Made by a program: the position numbers and the translations under genes | Origin: Devosia ureilytica | GTDB lineage: Bacteria; Pseudomonadota; Alphaproteobacteria; Rhizobiales; Devosiaceae | NCBI RefSeq assembly: GCF_024273195.1 | Contig: NZ_JAMZCU010000006.1 | Location: forward strand, 62,001-126,000 | Direction: 5' to 3' | DNA: 64,000 bases | The notes under the pieces: generated by a model | The model's input: the letters and a program-made list of their open reading frames with translations, nothing else | The model's database searches: none | Told to the model about the DNA's origin: nothing | Shown: positions 26,950 to 35,041 of the stretch, in pieces | Layout: each line of letters starts with the position of its first letter | How positions within the stretch are numbered: position 1 is the stretch's first letter

Positions 26950-29900
26950 ATGCACCTTCTCTCCGCCCAGGCCGGCGCCATCCAACAGGAAGGCGAGGCC
27001 ATCGACCTCGCCCAGACACCGGGAGACTATGTCTTCGCCTCTTCGGCGGATAGCGAACTGGCTATGCTGGCCGGCGCCACCGACAGGGCAGGGGAGAATA
27101 GCCTTCGCCTCGCCAATACGCTGAGGCTGTCCAACAATCTTTCCGTCGACATGTGGCTCGAACGGACCGTCGCCCATGCGCGCCTCGTCGTCCTCCGCCT
27201 CATCGGCGGCGCCGCCTATTTCCAATATGGCGTTGATGAGCTGACTGCCCTTTGTGCCAGTCGCAGGATCCCGCTGGTGCTCCTGCCCGGCGACGCCAAT
27301 CCCGACCCCATTCTCCAGTCCCGCTCGACAATCCACTCCGACGACTGGTCCACCCTGCACGCCCTCTTCATCGCCGGCGGCCCCGACAATGCCGACGCGA
27401 TCCTGCAAGCTTTTCGGGCGTTGACCTCTCTTTCACCTCTCCCTCTGGGGGAGAGGTCGGCTGCGAAGCTGCCGGGTGAGGGGGCCTTGCTGGTGGACTC
27501 AGAGGTAAGGCCCTTCCCCCGTTTCGGCCTCTGGCACCCATCCATCGGCATGACTGACGAACCCGGCTTGCGCACCCTTCATTCCTCTCCCCATCGGGGA
27601 GAGGTGGCTCGGCGCAGCCGAGTCGGTGAGGGGGGTGCTCGCCCGACCACGACCGCCAACGGGCGCGCCCATATTCCCATCCTCTTCTACCGCGCCGCCC
27701 TCGAAGGCGCCGGCACGGCAACGCTCGAAGCCCTCATTGCCGAACTGGAAGCCCGTGGCCTCGCCCCCGTGCCCCTGCTCGTCTCCTCACTGAAGGAGCC
27801 CGCCTGCGTCCGCTTCGTCCAGAACGCCTTGGCGGCCTTCCCGCCCTCCGCCATTTTTAATCTGACGGCCTTCGCCCTCGGAATTGCCGACCTCGACGAC
27901 AAGGCCAACCCTTTCTCCGGCACCGACGCACCTGTCATTCAGCTCATTCAGTCCGGTCGCTCCGAGGCGCAGTGGGCCGCCGACCCTCAGGGACTGTCCT
28001 CCAAAGACATGGCGATGTACCTGGTCATGCCCGAGGTCGATGGCCGTATCGGCGGCCTCCTCGTCGGGCACAAGGCCGATGCTGTCTGGCATGAACGCAC
28101 CCAGTGCCCGCTTTCGGCCTATGCCCCCGACCTTGGCGGCATCAGCCGCGCCGTCGATCTCGCGTTCAACTGGGCGCGCCTGCGCGCCACGCCTCGCGCC
28201 GAACGCCACATCGCCATGGTGCTCGCCAATTACCCCATCCGCGACGGCCGCCTCGCCAACGGCGTCGGCTATGATGCCGCCGAATCCACAGTGCGCATGC
28301 TCATGGAGATGGAAAAGGCGGGATACGATCTCGGTACAGCGGCTCCACCGCCTCCCTCCCCCCCGACAGGAGGGACCGAGGGCGGGGGTGCCGAACACAC
28401 CGAGTTCTCCAAGTGGGGCGCCGGACACGACAATTCACGACTGTCTCGCCAGGCCAAGAACGTTGAGCGCTCTCGCACCTTGCGCTCCGGCTCGACGCCG
28501 CCGGAGCGGGTTCTGTGGTCTTTGCTCCGTCAGTCATTCAAAGAGCATCATTTCCGCCGACAGGTGCCGATAGGCTCATACTTCGCAGACTTTGCGTCAC
28601 ATCGATCCAGGCTGGTGATCGAGCTCGATGGTGACACGCATGGATCGGATCAGGCGCAAGCGCATGACGCTCGCCGCGATGCCTTTCTACAATCGGCTGG
28701 GTATCGGGTCCTCCGAATCGGCCACCGTGAACTTGCCAATCTCGAAGGACTATGGTCGGCAATCTCTGAGGCTTTGATTTCTGGCGACACCCCCACCCCT
28801 GACCCCTCCCCTCAAGGGGGAGGGGAACAATCCCCGACACGGGCAAAACTTGTCGGCGCCACCGGCCCAAAGCCCCTCCCCCTTGAGGGGAGGGGTTGGG
28901 GTGGGGGTGTCGAACACTCAGGTTACCCAACGAACTCCGCTGACCTCATCGCCTTCCTCCAGTCCGGCCCCACCAACGCCAACCCGCAGCGAGGAACGTC
29001 CGGTGCAGTCCTGCCACTCACTCGCTACTCCGAGCTCTTCATCGCGCTCCCCGAGGAAATTCGCGGTGCCGTCACTGCACGCTGGGGCGATCCATCGACC
29101 GATCCCTTCATTCGGGACAATGCCTTCCACCTGCCGGCCCACCGCTTCGGCAACATAGCCATCCTGCTCCAGCCCGCTCGCGGCTGGCAGCTTGACGAGA
29201 CCGCGAGCTATCACGACCCCAATCTCGTGCCCCCCCACGCCTATGTCGCCGCCTATCTCTGGCTGCGTCACGAGTTCGGCGCCCAAGCGCTGATCCATAA
29301 TGGCAAGCATGGCACCCTCGAATGGTTGCCCGGCAAGTCGGCGGCGCTCGATGCTGATTGCTATCCCGACGCGCTCTGGGGTCAACTGCCGCATCTTTAT
29401 CCCTTCATCGTCAACGATCCCGGCGAGGGCACCCAGGCCAAGCGCCGCACCGGCGCCGTCATCATCGACCATCTTGTGCCCCCGCTCACCCGCGCCGAAA
29501 CCTATGGTCCCCTCAAGGACCTCGAAGCCCTGCTCGATGAATATTACGCCGCCTCAGGCATGGACCGCCGGCGCCTCAATGACCTCAAGCGGCGCATCCT
29601 CGACTTTACCCGCGATAGCCGCCTCGACCAGGATATCGGCCTTCCCCAAGATGAGACGGCGGCCCTGATCAAGATCGACAACTTCCTTTGCGACCTCAAA
29701 GAAGCCCAGATTCGCGACGGCCTGCACATCTTTGGTCAGTCTCCGACGGGGGCCCTCCAACGCGACTTGACGGTCGCTTTAGCCAGAATACCGCGCGGCG
29801 AAAGCCCCGGGGATAACTCGCTCATTCGGGCCTTGGCCGACGATCTCAAGCTCGGTTTCGATCCTCTCACCGCAAGACTTGGTGATCGCTGGACCGGGCC

Positions 29901-31383
29901 TCGGATTGACCACCCAAATCTCGTTCATCTTGAGAAGCCTGGCCTACCGCCTGGCAGTATGGGCGATGTGGTCGAACACCTCGAAATGGTCGCCGCCGAC
30001 CTCGTCTCCGGCGCACTGACCTGTCCTCAGGACTGGATTGCCACCCGGGCCGTGCTCGAAACGGTCCAAACGCTCATCCAGCCGCGCCTCGCCGCCTCTG
30101 GACCGGCGGAAATGCAGGCATTTCTCGACGCGCTCGACGGCAAATTCATCGCGCCGGGTCCCTCCGGCGCGCCATCGCGTGGCCGCCTCGATGTGCTTCC
30201 CACGGGGCGCAATTTCTATTCTGTCGATGCCCGCGCCATCCCCACCCCAAGTGCCTGGGAACTCGGGCGAAAGTCCGCCGAAAGCCTGGTTTTGCGGCAC
30301 CTGCAGGACCATGGTCATCACCTCGCCGCCGTCGCTCTTTCGGTCTGGGGCACGGCCAATATGCGCACTGGCGGCGATGACATCGCCCAGGCCCTGGCGC
30401 TGATCGGCGCCCGCCCGACCTGGGACCCCGGCTCGCTCCGCGTCTCGGGATATGAAATCATCCCGCTGGCAAAACTCGGTCGTCCCCGCGTCGACGTCAC
30501 CCTCAGAATCTCCGGCTTCTTCCGCGACGCCTTCCCCGCCCAGATTGCCCTATTTGACCGCGCCGCGCGCGCCATCGGGGCATTGGACGAACCGGCCGAA
30601 GACAACCCCATCGCCGCCCGCATGCGCGCCGAGGCGCTCGGGCTGATGGCTGAGGGCAAGTCCGAAAGTGACGCTTCGCTCGAAGCCGGTGCCAGAATTT
30701 TCGGTTCAAAGCCAGGGACTTACGGCGCCGGTCTGGGTCAGCTCATCGACAATGGCAGTTGGAGCAACAAGGCCGACCTCGCCAATCAGGCGCTCGCCTG
30801 GGGCCAATATGCCTATGGCGCCAAGGCCACTGGACTGCCCATGCAGACCCGTTTCGCCACCCGCCTCGGCCAGATCGACGCGGTCATCCACAACCAGGAC
30901 AATCGCGAGCACGACCTGCTCGATAGCGACAATTACTATCAGTACGAGGGCGGTCTTTCCGTTGCCGCCGAGACTCTCACCGGTCACAAGCCCGCCGCCT
31001 ATCACAACGACCATTCGCGCCCCGAACAGCCAAAAATCCGCACGCTGGACGAGGAAATCAGCCACGTCATGCGCTCTCGCGTGGTCAATCCAAAGTGGCT
31101 CGCCGGCATGATGCGTCATGGCTATCGGGGCGCCTTTGAAATCATCGCCACCGTCGATTTCATGTTCGCCTTCGCCGCCACCACCGGCGCCGTTAAAACA
31201 CACCATTTCGACCTCGCCTTCGAGGCCTTTGTCGAGGACGACACGGTGCGCGACTTCCTCATCCAAGCCAACCGTTTCGGCTATGATGAGTTGATCGCGA
31301 AATTCCTTGAGGCGCGGCAAAGAGGCCTTTGGTCGCCGCGTTCAAATTCCGTCTTTGCCTATCTGGAGCCGTCCGATGATTGA
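26950..31383 (+). CDS. cobN: Cobaltochelatase subunit CobN carrying an in-frame repeat/DUF559 insertion
   Basis: Large subunit of the ATP-dependent cobaltochelatase that inserts Co2+ into hydrogenobyrinic acid a,c-diamide with CobS and CobT (not in this window). The conserved core includes HNGKHGTLEWLPGKS (~residue 780), IVNDPGEGTQAKRRTGAVII, ASGMDRRRLNDLKRRI, DSDNYYQYEGGLS and MMRHGYRGAFEI. Length is 1477 against about 1250-1280 normally. The excess matches extra segments: repeat-encoded peptides at ~162-179 and ~212-229, and a block at ~466-660 containing a DUF559 endonuclease-like domain (~500-610) flanked by palindromic repeats. The block lies between KAGYDLG and NSADLIAFLQSGPTN, which are nearly adjacent in ordinary CobN. 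The frame is open throughout. Whether the protein is active, spliced or cleaved is unknown. cobO overlaps the end. Confidence 0.93.
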   Translation: MHLLSAQAGAIQQEGEAIDLAQTPGDYVFASSADSELAMLAGATDRAGENSLRLANTLRLSNNLSVDMWLERTVAHARLVVLRLIGGAAYFQYGVDELTALCASRRIPLVLLPGDANPDPILQSRSTIHSDDWSTLHALFIAGGPDNADAILQAFRALTSLSPLPLGERSAAKLPGEGALLVDSEVRPFPRFGLWHPSIGMTDEPGLRTLHSSPHRGEVARRSRVGEGGARPTTTANGRAHIPILFYRAALEGAGTATLEALIAELEARGLAPVPLLVSSLKEPACVRFVQNALAAFPPSAIFNLTAFALGIADLDDKANPFSGTDAPVIQLIQSGRSEAQWAADPQGLSSKDMAMYLVMPEVDGRIGGLLVGHKADAVWHERTQCPLSAYAPDLGGISRAVDLAFNWARLRATPRAERHIAMVLANYPIRDGRLANGVGYDAAESTVRMLMEMEKAGYDLGTAAPPPPSPPTGGTEGGGAEHTEFSKWGAGHDNSRLSRQAKNVERSRTLRSGSTPPERVLWSLLRQSFKEHHFRRQVPIGSYFADFASHRSRLVIELDGDTHGSDQAQAHDARRDAFLQSAGYRVLRIGHRELANLEGLWSAISEALISGDTPTPDPSPQGGGEQSPTRAKLVGATGPKPLPLEGRGWGGGVEHSGYPTNSADLIAFLQSGPTNANPQRGTSGAVLPLTRYSELFIALPEEIRGAVTARWGDPSTDPFIRDNAFHLPAHRFGNIAILLQPARGWQLDETASYHDPNLVPPHAYVAAYLWLRHEFGAQALIHNGKHGTLEWLPGKSAALDADCYPDALWGQLPHLYPFIVNDPGEGTQAKRRTGAVIIDHLVPPLTRAETYGPLKDLEALLDEYYAASGMDRRRLNDLKRRILDFTRDSRLDQDIGLPQDETAALIKIDNFLCDLKEAQIRDGLHIFGQSPTGALQRDLTVALARIPRGESPGDNSLIRALADDLKLGFDPLTARLGDRWTGPRIDHPNLVHLEKPGLPPGSMGDVVEHLEMVAADLVSGALTCPQDWIATRAVLETVQTLIQPRLAASGPAEMQAFLDALDGKFIAPGPSGAPSRGRLDVLPTGRNFYSVDARAIPTPSAWELGRKSAESLVLRHLQDHGHHLAAVALSVWGTANMRTGGDDIAQALALIGARPTWDPGSLRVSGYEIIPLAKLGRPRVDVTLRISGFFRDAFPAQIALFDRAARAIGALDEPAEDNPIAARMRAEALGLMAEGKSESDASLEAGARIFGSKPGTYGAGLGQLIDNGSWSNKADLANQALAWGQYAYGAKATGLPMQTRFATRLGQIDAVIHNQDNREHDLLDSDNYYQYEGGLSVAAETLTGHKPAAYHNDHSRPEQPKIRTLDEEISHVMRSRVVNPKWLAGMMRHGYRGAFEIIATVDFMFAFAATTGAVKTHHFDLAFEAFVEDDTVRDFLIQANRFGYDELIAKFLEARQRGLWSPRSNSVFAYLEPSDD
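27434..27486. repeat. Palindromic element A inside cobN
   Basis: CCTCTCCC-tctg-GGGGAGAGG then GGCtGCGAAGCtGCC and GGGTGAGGGGGCC. Read in frame as [19 protein letters not shown]. Same two-hairpin plan as 12856-12906. Resembles the in-frame palindromic elements known in Rickettsia. Confidence 0.85.
27583..27637. repeat. Palindromic element B inside cobN
   Basis: CTCTCCCC-at-CGGGGAGAG then GGCTCGGC-gca-GCCGAGTC and GGTGAGGGGGG. Read in frame as SSPHRGEVARRSRVGEGG. Second element of the same class, about 100 bases after element A. Confidence 0.85.
28351..28398 (+). repeat. Palindromic element C, left flank of the DUF559 segment
   Basis: CCTCCCTCCC...GGAGGGACCGAGGGCGGGGG ending TGCCGAACAC. Related in sequence and orientation to element E (28872-28917) and inverted relative to element D (28785-28826). 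Confidence 0.75.
28447..28780 (+). mobile_element. DUF559 endonuclease-like domain embedded in cobN
   Basis: In-frame segment encoding a full DUF559 (Vsr/PD-(D/E)XK-like) domain: leading charged stretch ERSRTLRSGSTPPERVLWSL, HHFRRQVPIGSYFADFASH, the core strand RLVIELDGDTHG, ARRDAFLQSAGYRVLRIGH and LANLEGLWSAISEAL. The residues usually conserved in the family (Glu in PPERxLW, Asp in ADF, ELDG, His) are all present. Flanked by inverted palindromes C and D. Free-standing DUF559 genes often sit in intergenic repeats in proteobacteria; here it is fused in frame into CobN. No start codon of its own is needed; internal ATG/GTG use cannot be excluded. Confidence 0.85.
28785..28826 (-). repeat. Palindromic element D, right flank of the DUF559 segment
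   Basis: GACACCCCCACCCCTGACC, then CCCTCCCCTCAAGGGGGAGGGG. Its reverse complement matches element E almost exactly and resembles element C. Read in frame as TPTPDPSPQGGGE. Confidence 0.85.
28872..28917 (+). repeat. Palindromic element E inside cobN
   Basis: GCCCCTCCCCCTTGAGGGG continuing AGGGGTTGGGGTGGGGG and ending TGTCGAACAC. Inverted copy of element D with two mismatches over about 40 bases. CobN homology resumes about 25 bases later. Confidence 0.85.
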
Positions 31384-32026
31384 CACGCCCGACAAGCCGC
31401 TGAAGAAGACCGAACTGATGACCGAGGCGGAACGCGACGCCTATCATGCCGAGAAGATGAAGAAGAAGAAGGTCGCGCGCGACAAGATCCTTGCCACCAA
31501 GACCGAGGAGAAGGGCCTGCTGATTGTCCATACGGGCAAGGGCAAGGGCAAGTCGACGGCAGCCTTTGGCATGGTGTTTCGCGCCATTGGCAATGGCATG
31601 CGCGTCGGTGTCGTGCAGTTCGTCAAAGGCGTCTGGAACACCGGCGAGCGCGACGTGCTCGACAAATTCCCTGATCAGGTGACCATCAATGCCATGGGCG
31701 AGGGTTTCACCTGGGACGTGGCTGACCGCCAGCGCGACCTGGCCGCTGCGCGCAAGGCCTGGGACCAGGCCAAGGCGCTGATTGCCGATCCGGCTTACAA
31801 TATGGTGCTGCTCGACGAGCTCAACATTTGCCTGCGCTATGACTACCTGCCCATTGAGGAAGTGGTCGATTTCCTGCGCAACAAGCCTGCCGACAAGCAT
31901 GTCATCGTGACCGGCCGCAATGCCAAGGACGAGCTCATCGAGATCGCCGATCTGGTCACCGAAATGACCGAGATCAAGCACCACTTCCGCGCTGGCGTGA
32001 AGGCGCAGAAGGGGATCGAGTTTTAG
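31376..32026 (+). CDS. cobO: Cob(I)yrinic acid a,c-diamide adenosyltransferase
   Basis: 216-residue CobO/BtuR-type enzyme that transfers the adenosyl group of ATP to Co(I). P-loop HTGKGKGKSTAAFGM (~residue 58), QFVKGVWNTGE and LLDELNICLRYDYL. The ATG at 31376 overlaps the cobN stop by eight bases, so the two are translationally coupled. An earlier in-frame start at 31307 would lie deep in cobN. Its stop overlaps the next, convergent gene by four bases. Confidence 0.95.
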   Translation: MIDTPDKPLKKTELMTEAERDAYHAEKMKKKKVARDKILATKTEEKGLLIVHTGKGKGKSTAAFGMVFRAIGNGMRVGVVQFVKGVWNTGERDVLDKFPDQVTINAMGEGFTWDVADRQRDLAAARKAWDQAKALIADPAYNMVLLDELNICLRYDYLPIEEVVDFLRNKPADKHVIVTGRNAKDELIEIADLVTEMTEIKHHFRAGVKAQKGIEF

Positions 32027-32502
32027 CAGTCCACCGGAGCAAAGGAGCGGGCAAGCCCTTCAAGAACGCTGCTCATGGCGGCCAGGTCTTTTGCTGGGTG
32101 GGTGATCCGAAAGGCCGCATAGCTTTCGCCGTCGCAGAGCAGGATCATGCGTTGGTACAGTGCCTGGTTTGTGCGTGTGCCCGACAAGGTGGCCCAACTC
32201 GGCGTGGCTGACGCAGAACTGATGACCCAGCCTGCCGCCATAATTGCATCGGCACGCGACTCGGCTTCGCCCTCGAATGTTTCGGCGGTGACGCCGAGCA
32301 AGCCGCCCCAGACGGTCAGCTCCTGCAGGCTCTGCGGCAGGTAGAAAATCTGCCCGTCGCCACTATCGGATTCGCCCTGGCCTTCGAACCCCGGCGGAAT
32401 GTCGAGTTCGTAGCCAAAGCGCGCATTGGCGTAGTGTGTCCAGTATTGCGCCAGCGCAGGCGTAACGAACAGGAAAAGGGCGATGGTGAAGATGCGGCGC
32501 AT
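32023..32502 (-). CDS. Secreted hypothetical protein
   Basis: 159 residues with signal peptide MRRIFTIALFLFVTPALAQ. The mature part starts WTHYANARFGYELDIPPGF, a pattern seen in secreted alphaproteobacterial proteins of unknown function, and has two Cys (LLCDGE, PVDC). Overlaps the cobO end on the opposite strand. Just downstream of the CDF transporter gene on the same strand (41-base gap), possibly cotranscribed. Confidence 0.75.
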   Translation of the reverse strand: MRRIFTIALFLFVTPALAQYWTHYANARFGYELDIPPGFEGQGESDSGDGQIFYLPQSLQELTVWGGLLGVTAETFEGEAESRADAIMAAGWVISSASATPSWATLSGTRTNQALYQRMILLCDGESYAAFRITHPAKDLAAMSSVLEGLARSFAPVDC

Positions 32503-32543
32503 TTTGCCGATTCTGCCCACTGATCCGCGCCGCGACAAGACCC

Positions 32544-33437
32544 CTAGAGAACAACAATTCCGGCGTGCTTGGCCTTGTCTTCGGGTTCGACGTGAATGGT
32601 GATCTGAACGTCGCTTACCGCCTCGCGCAGTTTCGCCTCGATCCGATCGCAGATCGTGTGGGAGGCATCCACGCTCATGACCCCCGGCACCACGAGGTGA
32701 AAATCGATGAAGGTCATCTTGCCGGCCTGACGGGTGCGGATGTCATGGGCTTCCAATGCGCCATCGGCACTGCTGGAAATCACCTCGCGGATGGTTACTT
32801 GCGTATCGGGCGGGACGGCGACATCCATCAGCCCACCCACACTGTCGCGGATCACGCCCCAGCCGGACCAGAGGATGTTGAGGGCCACCAGCGCCGCTAG
32901 CACCGCGTCGAGCTGCGCCCAGCCGATCGCATAAACCAGGCCCAAGCCCACGAGCACGCCGGCGGTTGAGACCACGTCGGTCATCAGGTGCCGGCCATCG
33001 GCTGCTATGGCGGGGGACTTGGCCAAGCGCCCTTGGCGCAAGAGCACGCCCGCCCAGACCAGATTGACAATAGTCGCCACGCCGCTGACGGCCAGACCCT
33101 GCACTGGTGCATCGGGCAGCGTGGGCGCGAGGAAGCCGAAAATCGCTTCGCGCAGGATGAGGATGGCCGCGACAATGATCATTACCCCAACCAGCACGGC
33201 CGAGAAATACTCGGCCTTGTGATAGCCATAGGGCAGGGTAGCGTCCGCAGGGCGCTGTGCCAGCCGTACGGCAATGAGCGCCGCAATGGCCGTCACCACA
33301 TTGACGATGGATTCGAGTGCGTCCGAATAAAGCGCAATGGAGCCCGTCAGCCACCAGGCCAGGAACTTCAGCCCCAATACGATCAGTCCGACCAGGATGC
33401 TCGACGCGGCAATGGCAAGGGTTCTGTTGGCGGCCAC
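32544..33437 (-). CDS. Cation diffusion facilitator (CDF) transporter
   Basis: 297-residue inner-membrane metal/proton antiporter. Six helices; the first site motif is SIALYSDALESIVNVVTA, the second site is SPAIAADGRHLMTDVVSTAG, and a C-terminal cytosolic domain ends IDFHLVVPGVMSV...HTICDRIEAKL. The (H/D)xxxD pairs are compatible with Zn, Co or Fe; the metal cannot be read off. Start is the GTG at 33437 behind AGGAG; the frame runs back to 33581 but would cross the cobE leader. Its place inside the cob region suggests, but does not prove, cobalt or zinc efflux. Confidence 0.9.
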   Translation of the reverse strand: MAANRTLAIAASSILVGLIVLGLKFLAWWLTGSIALYSDALESIVNVVTAIAALIAVRLAQRPADATLPYGYHKAEYFSAVLVGVMIIVAAILILREAIFGFLAPTLPDAPVQGLAVSGVATIVNLVWAGVLLRQGRLAKSPAIAADGRHLMTDVVSTAGVLVGLGLVYAIGWAQLDAVLAALVALNILWSGWGVIRDSVGGLMDVAVPPDTQVTIREVISSSADGALEAHDIRTRQAGKMTFIDFHLVVPGVMSVDASHTICDRIEAKLREAVSDVQITIHVEPEDKAKHAGIVVL

Positions 33438-33605
33438 GACGCGGCTCCTGTGCGAGAGTGTCAGGCCATAGCGGACCAATGGCGATACGACAAGTGCTTG
33501 TATTTGCAAACGATTTTCAGAAGCATTCCGAGGTGTGGCGGCGCGGGGCACTACAGGCGACAAGCCTTTGATTGACCACATGGTTTGGCACGACTAGAAC
33601 CGGAC

Positions 33606-33720
33606 CAGCGCAGCGTTCCCATGATGGAACTGAAACAGAGCTCGGTGCGGTCGACCCAATTGCGGGACCAAAGCCGGGGCTGCTCCGGTTTTTGAGCGAA
33701 CCTGCCTCGTGTCACGAGGC
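33606..33720 (+). promoter_or_regulatory. Compact cobalamin-riboswitch-like leader of cobE
   Basis: Aligns by eye with the core of the 24430-24665 riboswitch: GTTCCC, then CTCGGTGCGGTCGACCCA, GGGACCAAAGCCGGGGCTGC and an end like the B12 box (GAGCGAACCTGCC). The segments between the core and the B12 box are nearly absent. A perfect 7-bp hairpin (33704-33720, GCCTCGT-gtc-ACGAGGC) directly follows and its right arm contains GAGG, the ribosome site of cobE. Could be a functional reduced riboswitch or a decayed remnant. Confidence 0.55.
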
Positions 33721-33724
33721 GATA

Positions 33725-34195
33725 ATGAACAGTGATTCCGTCGATCCAGCATCGACAGTTCCAGCGTTGAATCGGGCGGGCATTATCGCCGGCCTTGGCC
33801 TGCGCAAACTGGCCCGCCTGAACGAAGTGCTGGAGCTTCTCGATGCCAGCCTGAGCGCCGCAGGGTTCTGCCGCTCCGATCTCGCGGCCCTCACCACGCT
33901 TGATGCCAAGAGTGACCATCCGGCTTTGATTGGGGTTGCTGGCCTGCTCAATGTGCCGATTCTGCCGATGCGGGCGGATCGACTGGACCAGCAGGTGCCC
34001 AACCCTTCGGAACGCGTTTTCGCTTTAGCCCGTGTTCCTTCGGTCGCGGAGGCAACAGCTCTCGCCTTTGGTCCGCTGCTGCTGGAAAAGCAAATCAGCG
34101 CCAATGTCACCTGCGCCTTGTCGCGCTACGGCGCGGGAAGCTCGAGCGCGGCGAGGGCGTCATCGACGCTGGCTACTTCCAGCGCCGGGCCATAG
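33725..34195 (+). CDS. cobE: Cobalamin biosynthesis protein CobE (CbiG C-terminal type)
   Basis: 156 residues. The body GIIAGLGLRKLARLNEVLEL, LAALTTLDAKSDHPALIGVA and RVPSVAEATALAFGP matches the CbiG C-terminal/CobE fold, an accessory of the corrin pathway. The ATG at 33725 is chosen; GAGG lies within the upstream hairpin. The last ~20 residues (GAGSSSAARASSTLATSS) are unlike the family and overlap the cobK end by 70 bases on the other strand, so the C-terminus may have been extended by stop loss. Confidence 0.75.
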   Translation: MNSDSVDPASTVPALNRAGIIAGLGLRKLARLNEVLELLDASLSAAGFCRSDLAALTTLDAKSDHPALIGVAGLLNVPILPMRADRLDQQVPNPSERVFALARVPSVAEATALAFGPLLLEKQISANVTCALSRYGAGSSSAARASSTLATSSAGP

Positions 34196-34857
34196 ACGGG
34201 CCGCGCAATCATGATCACCTGTACGCCCATCCGTTGTGCCGCCTCGAGTTTGGCCGCCGTTTGTCCACCACCCGAATTCTTGCTGACCAGATGAGTGATG
34301 TCGTGACGCCGCAACAGCGCCAATTCCTGTTCGAGCCCATAAGGTGGGCGACTGACGATCAGCTCGGCGTGCCTGGGCAGAGCAAAATCGGGGGGCTCGA
34401 TCACCCGGACATAGATGCTGCAATCGCTGCGCTCGAGAAAGGCTTCAAGCCCGGCATGGCCCGTTGTCAGCAAGACATTGGCCATCTTGGGCAGGGCGTC
34501 GGCGGCCTCCCGCGCCGTGCCGACCGTTATCCACGATTGACCCGGCACCGGCACCCATGCAGGACGCATATAGCGCACCAGCCTGATGCCGGTCGTTTCC
34601 GATGCCGCCACGGCGTTGATCGAGATCAGCCCGGCATAGGGGTGCGTGGCGTCCACCAGCCGCTCAATTCGGGCAGCACGCAGGTAGGCGCAGAGGCCCG
34701 GAATGCCGCCAAATGGCCCCATGCGCAACCCGCCTTCTGGCAGGATCGGGTCCTGGGTGCGCCCGGCCAGCGAGGTCGTGACATCGTGCCCCATCGCCAC
34801 AAGCCGGTTCGCCACCTGTCGCGCTTCGGCCGTCCCTCCAAGGATGAGGATTTTCAT
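34126..34857 (-). CDS. cobK: Precorrin-6A reductase
   Basis: 243 residues of the CobK/CbiJ family, which reduces precorrin-6A to precorrin-6B with NADPH. Start KILILGGTAEARQVANRLVA; DATHPYAGLISINAV and YVRVIEPPDF; ends ...DDALAALELPAP. The ATG at 34857 follows CAGGG and gives the usual length. Alone on the minus strand, with its 3' end overlapping cobE. Confidence 0.93.
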   Translation of the reverse strand: MKILILGGTAEARQVANRLVAMGHDVTTSLAGRTQDPILPEGGLRMGPFGGIPGLCAYLRAARIERLVDATHPYAGLISINAVAASETTGIRLVRYMRPAWVPVPGQSWITVGTAREAADALPKMANVLLTTGHAGLEAFLERSDCSIYVRVIEPPDFALPRHAELIVSRPPYGLEQELALLRRHDITHLVSKNSGGGQTAAKLEAAQRMGVQVIMIARPVYGPALEVASVDDALAALELPAP

Positions 34858-34929
34858 CGTTTGCCCTGCACTGATTTGCCCCAATGTGCCTTTGTCACCT
34901 GGGTCCCACAAGCCGTTGTGACCAAAAAC

Positions 34930-35036
34930 ACCCCACCCTCACTCCCTCCCCATCAAGGGGAGGGAGGCGCAGGACTGGGATGCCGGTGTTCTTCGTCTCC
35001 CTCGCCCTTGGGGGAAGGATCAAGGGAGGGGGTGTG
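34930..35036. repeat. Two-hairpin repeat upstream of cobA
   Basis: Close copy of 26811-26920: CACCCTCACTCCCTCCCC, GGGGAGGGAGGCGCAG, TTCGTCTCCCTC and GGATCAAGGGAGGGGG, with about 15 divergent bases in the middle. Occupies most of the cobK-cobA gap. Confidence 0.8.
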
Positions 35037-35041
35037 GACTA

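Noticed and set aside
28447-28780. The insertion in cobN as an intein
   Set aside because: No Cys/Ser at the first position, no terminal His-Asn and no intein blocks; the domain is DUF559, not a LAGLIDADG or HNH homing nuclease.
26950-31383. cobN as a pseudogene or as two separate genes
   Set aside because: No stop or frameshift interrupts the frame, and conserved CobN blocks occur on both sides of the insertion. Activity remains unproven.
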